Shown here piece after piece: positions 21,556 to 25,406 of a stretch of 25,406 nucleotides of DNA. Made by a program: the position numbers and the translations under genes. The notes beneath the pieces are model-generated. The model saw nothing but the letters and a program-made list of their open reading frames with translations, had not been told where the DNA came from and ran no database searches. Origin of the DNA: Evernia prunastri (taxonomy: Eukaryota > Ascomycota > Lecanoromycetes > Lecanorales > Parmeliaceae); the NCBI GenBank assembly GCA_003184365.1, contig NKYR01000236.1:1-25406 (forward strand), in the 5' to 3' direction. Position 1 is the stretch's first letter; each line of letters begins with the position of its first letter.

Positions 21556-21624
21556 CCGCAGACAACCCTTCCCACGCGGCGACATCTTCAAGGCCCAGCC
21601 AGCCATATGCCAAACGAGGCCCGA

Positions 21625-21904
21625 TCACGGGTGCCCACAAGTGCCGGGTTCTCCTGTAATATGGATGTCGGCTTTGCAGGTGAGGTCCCCGCAGCAGCCG
21701 TGATCGCCGTATTTGCAAGCGTTGCCAATCTTGACGCAGCGTGGTTCGAGGACCTTTCAAACGACATTGTCAGTGCGAACATCGAATGACGCCAGGCAAG
21801 GGAAATCTCACCTGGAGGCCTGGCTCGGGGGCCTCAGCCGGAGCTGCTAGAGAAGCTGGCAGGACAGCCAGCATAGCCGTGAGGGCGGTCAAGGAGATCT
21901 TCAT
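21625..21904 (-). CDS. Small secreted six-cysteine knottin-like protein
   Basis: Two exons, 73 aa: 21904-21812 and 21753-21625 (stop TGA). The 58-bp intron has donor GTGAGA, CTGAC branch and acceptor AAAG. Exon 1 encodes a typical signal peptide (MKISLTALTAMLAVLP... ASLA/AP), then a short Pro/Glu-rich pro-region. Exon 2 encodes all six cysteines, at 37, 44, 51, 52, 57 and 70. The spacing C-X6-C-X6-CC-X4-C-X12-C fits the inhibitor-cystine-knot pattern (expected pairing 1-4, 2-5, 3-6). The mature peptide would be about 40-50 residues. Knottins act as protease inhibitors, channel ligands, antimicrobial peptides or fungal effectors; sequence alone does not say which. A TATA box lies 146 bp upstream, followed by a CT-rich leader. 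Without splicing, the frame ends in the intron, so gene finders that skip small genes may miss it. Confidence 0.85.
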
Positions 21905-22043
21905 GGTGTATAGGTGGGTTTGACTCTTTTGGAGTTAGTTTGAAAAATTGACTGGTGATGGTCGAACGGGTGTGGTTGGATGCCGATGCTGAAGTGGGAG
22001 GTGTGAGGTGAAGGACTGGAAGAGTATTGGGGAAACGCTCCCC

Positions 22044-22050
22044 TTTTATA
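22044..22050 (-). promoter_or_regulatory. TATA box of the knottin-like gene
   Basis: The minus strand reads TATAAAAGGGG, 140-146 bp upstream of the ATG at 21904. It is followed by a pyrimidine- and A-rich leader (TCTTCCAGTCCTTCACC and onward), typical of strongly expressed fungal genes. Confidence 0.65.
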
Positions 22051-23449
22051 GACGAAGAGAGGATGATCTTACGATCTCGCCAGAGCGTGGGAAAGGCTGA
22101 TGCTTCGCGAAACTGCCTCCCTTCAACCCATCATCTCTCACCTCTGCCCATAGTGAAAAGCAATCGATGCTGCGCAAGAGTTCCTCGATTTGACCAGGTG
22201 TCTCTTGTTCGCTAGCAGTCCCTGGTGACTACAAGCTTGCTCACCGCTGCTAGCAGTGGGACGCAACTGATCCTTCGCAAGACTACTCTCATTCAACCTA
22301 GCATCCAGCGCTTGCTGCCAGTTGAATGCAACCAGGGATTTGCATGTTGCATTCTTATATTGCATATGAAGGTGGGTTGAACGATCTCTCTTCTCTGCTC
22401 CCAAGTCGGGCTACTGTTGCGAGACTGTCTTAGCCAGATTTTCGTCGGGTCGGGCTTGCGATCCGCTTTCAGTGTGACTGTGTGTCATTGTACATGAGTC
22501 CCTGCGGGGGAGATGCAGTGGAACGCTTAATGCTCGGGTCTGTAAGCGACGACGGCTTCGTAGCTAAGCTTGAAGTAGAAACGATTCTCGCGGCTGAAGT
22601 TTCAATTCTCATCCTACTTGACGCAGCTATGTTTCCCATGTGCGGGGAAACGGGCACTTGGTGAGTTTACTCGATGGATAGTACGTTGGTCCGGTCACTT
22701 GCTGGGAAACAAAAAAACAAAATTGAGAGCTCGCAAGAGAATCCCCAACAGGCAGTGTAGTAAGTCTATCTCGAGATTCTGGTGATGGATAGTTTGCAGC
22801 TACCGAAAATTCTAACTCCTTAAGTACAAGCGACAGGGCTGACGAGTGCAAGTTTCAACAGTATAAGTGGGTTCGATTAAAACAAGAAATTGAGGGTTCG
22901 CAAGAAGATCCTCAATAGGTACAGTTGTATGCATTCAATAATCTAGGCTTGCATTAGATTGACATACGATTGCATAAGGTCCATTTCTCTTGCTACTCTA
23001 TCGTCTATATCAGTACCGTGTTATGACCCGTCCTCATTTCATCCCTACGTCTGAACCTACATCATATACTAGTCCAGGGTCAAGCATTGAAATTAGATAG
23101 GAGGGAAAGGATGATTTATTCAAGAAAGATCCATATATTGGTTATGCCAATGTGGATCGGCGTGCTGTGCAACTACTTTTCTTTTGCCACCGAACGTAAA
23201 GAAATGTGGAGGAGGGTCCGAATGCTGTGGTTGGTAAATATTTGGTTGCTGTACATATAGACTGTCTTTGCGTACCAGTCGAGATCAACTGGACCGTCTC
23301 TGCTCTACTCCTTTTTGCAAAACCCTTGGCGAAGGCTCCGAGCAGAAATGTCAGGAAAATCAGAATTTTGGGACAGAGGCGAAATGTCGCAAAAATCGTA
23401 GATTCCAGACACATATACAATAACAGTCACATCTGTTTGTAGTCTACAG
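22051..23449. other. Intergenic, no supported gene
   Basis: About 1.4 kb without a supported gene. A diverged direct repeat is listed separately. Overlapping frames at 22469-22664 and 23142-23442 lack motifs on either strand. Confidence 0.45.
22717..22935. repeat. Diverged direct repeat, transition-only differences
   Basis: The 32-base stretch starting AATTGAGAGCTCGCAAGA (about 22720-22751) recurs as AATTGAGGGTTCGCAAGA (about 22888-22919). It matches at 26 of 32 positions, and all six differences are A/G or C/T transitions. Both copies follow an A-rich AAAACAA tract. Confidence 0.6.
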
Positions 23450-24145
23450 TTACTTGCGTTGAAATCGTCATATATGTTCTCTATTTCACATTAATTGTAT
23501 ATATAATATAGAGTTATTACACGTTGTGTAGAGTACTCGACTTCGATAATTTTTATTTACTTTTTGAAAATTTCGCGCGAAAGTTTCGTAAATACTTTGA
23601 ATTTCATTATCACCTTGTAAGGTAGTAAGTTACATTCTATCGGAACTAAGTTCTACGAGACTATGTAGACAAAAAGGGAGCATGTCATCACTTTCATATA
23701 CATTATCAACTATTAAATATATAATAGTCTTCACACATAGCACTATATTATGCGCGTCGATAACTTTGAGATTAAGATTTCTTCGAACGATATCAAATGA
23801 ATTGCAATTGAAAAAATAGTTTACGACGCGCGCACTTTGTTAGATATTCTAAAAGAAATTACGAAGAAAGGAGCTGCAAGTGCTATTATCTATAATTGAA
23901 TTTTAATCAAATATCGATTCTCTATCATTGATCTTTTCTTTGAGAATTCTACGCTCTACGATCTATTTAGTATCTTTATCTCTTCTGTAATGCTGAATTA
24001 AATAATTCTATATACGAATATTAGATATTCTTTTCGAATATAGTTATAACTTGAGATGAAATTAAATATTAATTAAGGAAATTGAAGTCGGAGAGCGCGA
24101 TTAATTAACTTAAAAGATATATTATTTACTACTTAGAGGCGAGAA
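23450..24145. other. AT-rich block
   Basis: A visibly AT-rich stretch, dense in TATA, ATAT and AATT words, begins near 23450 and ends abruptly before the GC-richer LINE ORF1 at about 24150. CpG-rich islands survive within it (TTTCGCGCGAAA at 23571-23582, a perfect 12-bp palindrome, and GACGCGCGC near 23824). It could be the 5' region of the LINE, an older element eroded by repeat-induced mutation, or the insertion target. Confidence 0.6.
23750..24001 (+). pseudogene. Decayed reading frame with two TGA codons
   Basis: From ATG 23750 to TAA 23999-24001 the frame has 84 codons and is interrupted only by TGA at 23798-23800 and 23897-23899. The translation has a protein-like alternation (EIKISSNDIK, IAIEKIVYDARTLLDILKEI, TKKGAASAIIYN, ENSTLYDLFSIFI). 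I cannot assign a family. The stops could come from C-to-T change at CGA codons. A mitochondrial origin (TGA as Trp) is less likely because CGC, CGA and GCG codons are present. Confidence 0.35.
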
Positions 24146-24151
24146 TCAGCA

Positions 24152-25406
24152 ATGAGGGGAGACGTCGCAGTCGACGGCGAAAATGGCAGCGGCGACGCGG
24201 CGGAGCGCGCTCCTTCTACGTGTCGCGATACGACAACAACAACAAAAACAACGCAGAGGACGGTGGAAGACAACAATGAAGTAGGAGACTACGCGAAAGC
24301 ATTGAAAAAGACAGCAGTGGATGGTATAAAAGCTATGGAAGCTTTGGAACTGGAGGAGATGCACCGAATGACACCTCATGGCTTGAAAGCTGCCCGCGTG
24401 GCGTTAGGAGCCGTACTAGGATACATCAACAGCTCAGAGAAACGAATCGAAACACTGGAAAATGAGGTAAAGACCCTCAAGACACGTGATGCAACAGGCT
24501 CTCAGCCAATTTAGAGTTGGGCAAAGGTCGTTGGCGGGGAGGCCCCCCCTGCGACGAGACATACAGAGACAAACCCTCCTCCCCCTTCCTTGATCAACAA
24601 TGCCAAAGCAAAGCAAATGACAGTAAGGATCAACGATGCCAACATCAGAACGCAGATGGCAAAAGCGACAAGTTCCCAACTGGTCACAATGTTCAAGAAT
24701 GGCGGCTGCTCAGCAGCAGATTCAATTATCGCAGCACGGAGAACGGCACGAGCGGATGTCATTCTCCTTATGGAAAGTGTAGAGGCTAGGAAAGAACTCG
24801 AAGCAGCAAACGAATGGGTTAAGAGCGTCACCCCCTCCGCGAAAATATTGAGACAGACATTCCAGGTAGCGGTACACGGAGTATGCGTTGATGCGGTCGA
24901 TACGAATTGTCAAGAAGCGGCTATCGAAATACTTAAAAAAGACAACTGCAGACTCCATCCAGGACTGGAAATAGCAAGCGTAACATGGCCTAGCTTCGCC
25001 TCTAGACCGGACGTATATGGAAGGAAGAAGAGATACTCTACATTGATTTTGGAAATTAGAAACCCAGAGATGGCAAACAGGCTGGTGGCGGAAGGCTTTT
25101 TAGAAAGCGAGAATCCTCTCCTATGTGAGAAATGGGAACGCACAGGCGATCCAAGACAATGCTACAACTGCCAAGAATATGGACACATGGCCGCAGCTTG
25201 CACCAACAAAACAAAATGCGGTAGATGTGCGGGACCACACCAGTCGCAGGACCATGGTATCAATAAACCAGGAGAGGTGCAATGCTCTGTATGCCCAGGG
25301 AAGCATGAATCTTGGAGCAAAAACTGCGAAATCCGAAGGAAAGAGATGCGCAGAATTCAGCAGAGGCTGGAAAATAAATCGAAATGGTTTAACGTTCCAC
25401 TCTCTA
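24152..25406 (+). mobile_element. Tad1-like LINE (non-LTR retrotransposon), 5' part
   Basis: The element starts in or just after the AT-rich block and runs off the right edge. What is visible is ORF1 only; the endonuclease/reverse transcriptase ORF2 would lie beyond 25406. The call rests on the gag-like ORF1 with its zinc knuckles and a SWAKV motif typical of fungal Tad-clade ORF1. The exact 5' boundary is not visible, and no target-site duplication can be judged with one end missing. Confidence 0.75.
24152..25406 (+). pseudogene. LINE ORF1 (gag-like, CCHC zinc knuckles), amber-interrupted, partial
   Basis: One frame runs from ATG 24152 to the window end, broken only by TAG at 24512-24514 (codon 121). 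An upstream in-frame TAG makes 24152 the first ATG. The N-terminal part has a Thr-rich stretch and a coiled-coil-like segment (INSSEKRIETLENEVKTL). Past the stop come SWAKVV, a Pro-rich linker, and an RNA-binding-like region. Three zinc knuckles lie at 25160-25327: CYNCQEYGHMAAAC (C-X2-C-X4-H-X4-C), CGRCAGPH and CSVCPGKHESWSKNC. The protein would bind element RNA in a ribonucleoprotein. No frameshift is seen across about 418 codons, so the copy is young apart from this stop. A CAG-to-TAG change is one simple source. Confidence 0.75.

Larger units (their letters stand above)
20029..21624. other. Intergenic, no supported gene
   Basis: Roughly 1.6 kb. It contains a 20-bp perfect palindrome, a TGGCGGT/ACCGCCA inverted repeat near 20219-20241 and a short degenerate tandem repeat at 21496-21555. 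Frames such as 20121-20441 and 20666-20962 (+) have no recognisable motif. Confidence 0.45.

Noticed and set aside
23750..24001. Insertion of mitochondrial DNA (TGA read as Trp)
   Set aside because: CGC, CGA and GCG codons and CpG palindromes are atypical of fungal mitochondrial genes, and no mitochondrial protein is recognisable.
1..25406. CRISPR arrays, bacterial operons, ribosomal RNA genes
   Set aside because: No regularly spaced repeats, no Shine-Dalgarno-linked gene strings and no rRNA-like sequence; spliced genes show a eukaryotic genome.

Overview
The window looks like nuclear DNA of a filamentous ascomycete (Pezizomycotina). Protein genes are split by short introns (mostly 46-92 bp, longest 191 bp) with CTRAY-type branch sites. 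Products include a fungal SAS4-domain protein, a filamentous-fungus-type glutaminyl-tRNA synthetase, a GPI-type surface protein and several secreted proteins. A Tad1-like LINE lies at the right edge. I cannot name the class or genus. All gene models were spliced by hand and none was checked against a database.

Layout. 1-1609: no convincing gene; a long imperfect hairpin, a 17-bp direct repeat and two TTAGGG units near the left edge. 1610-2283 (-): secreted 194-aa protein of a fungal family of unknown function. 2284-5285: gene-poor. 5286-6796 (+): SAS4-domain chromatin protein. 7208-9536 (+): glutaminyl-tRNA synthetase, four exons. 10276-11556 (-): five-exon short-chain dehydrogenase with a GC-AG intron and no catalytic serine. 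11557-13965: no recognisable gene. 13966-16682 (+): modular secreted PAN-like/carbohydrate-binding-like protein with one uncertain exon junction. 16683-18761: nothing supported. 18762-19969 (+): GPI-anchored-type protein with YYAS repeats. 19970-21624: tRNA-like 3' half, a 20-bp perfect palindrome and short repeats. 21625-21904 (-): 73-aa secreted six-cysteine protein of knottin type. 21905-23450: gene-poor. 23450-24145: AT-rich block with a decayed reading frame. 24152-25406 (+): ORF1 of a Tad1-like LINE, interrupted by one amber codon and cut by the window end.

Functionally, a housekeeping core (SAS4 protein, GlnRS, dehydrogenase) is flanked by secreted or surface proteins separated by long intergenic stretches and transposon-derived DNA. 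The four secretory genes each have a clear TATA box; the three intracellular genes do not. This resembles an accessory, environment-facing compartment, although no single pathway links the genes. The best candidate for something new is the small knottin-like secreted protein at 21625-21904.
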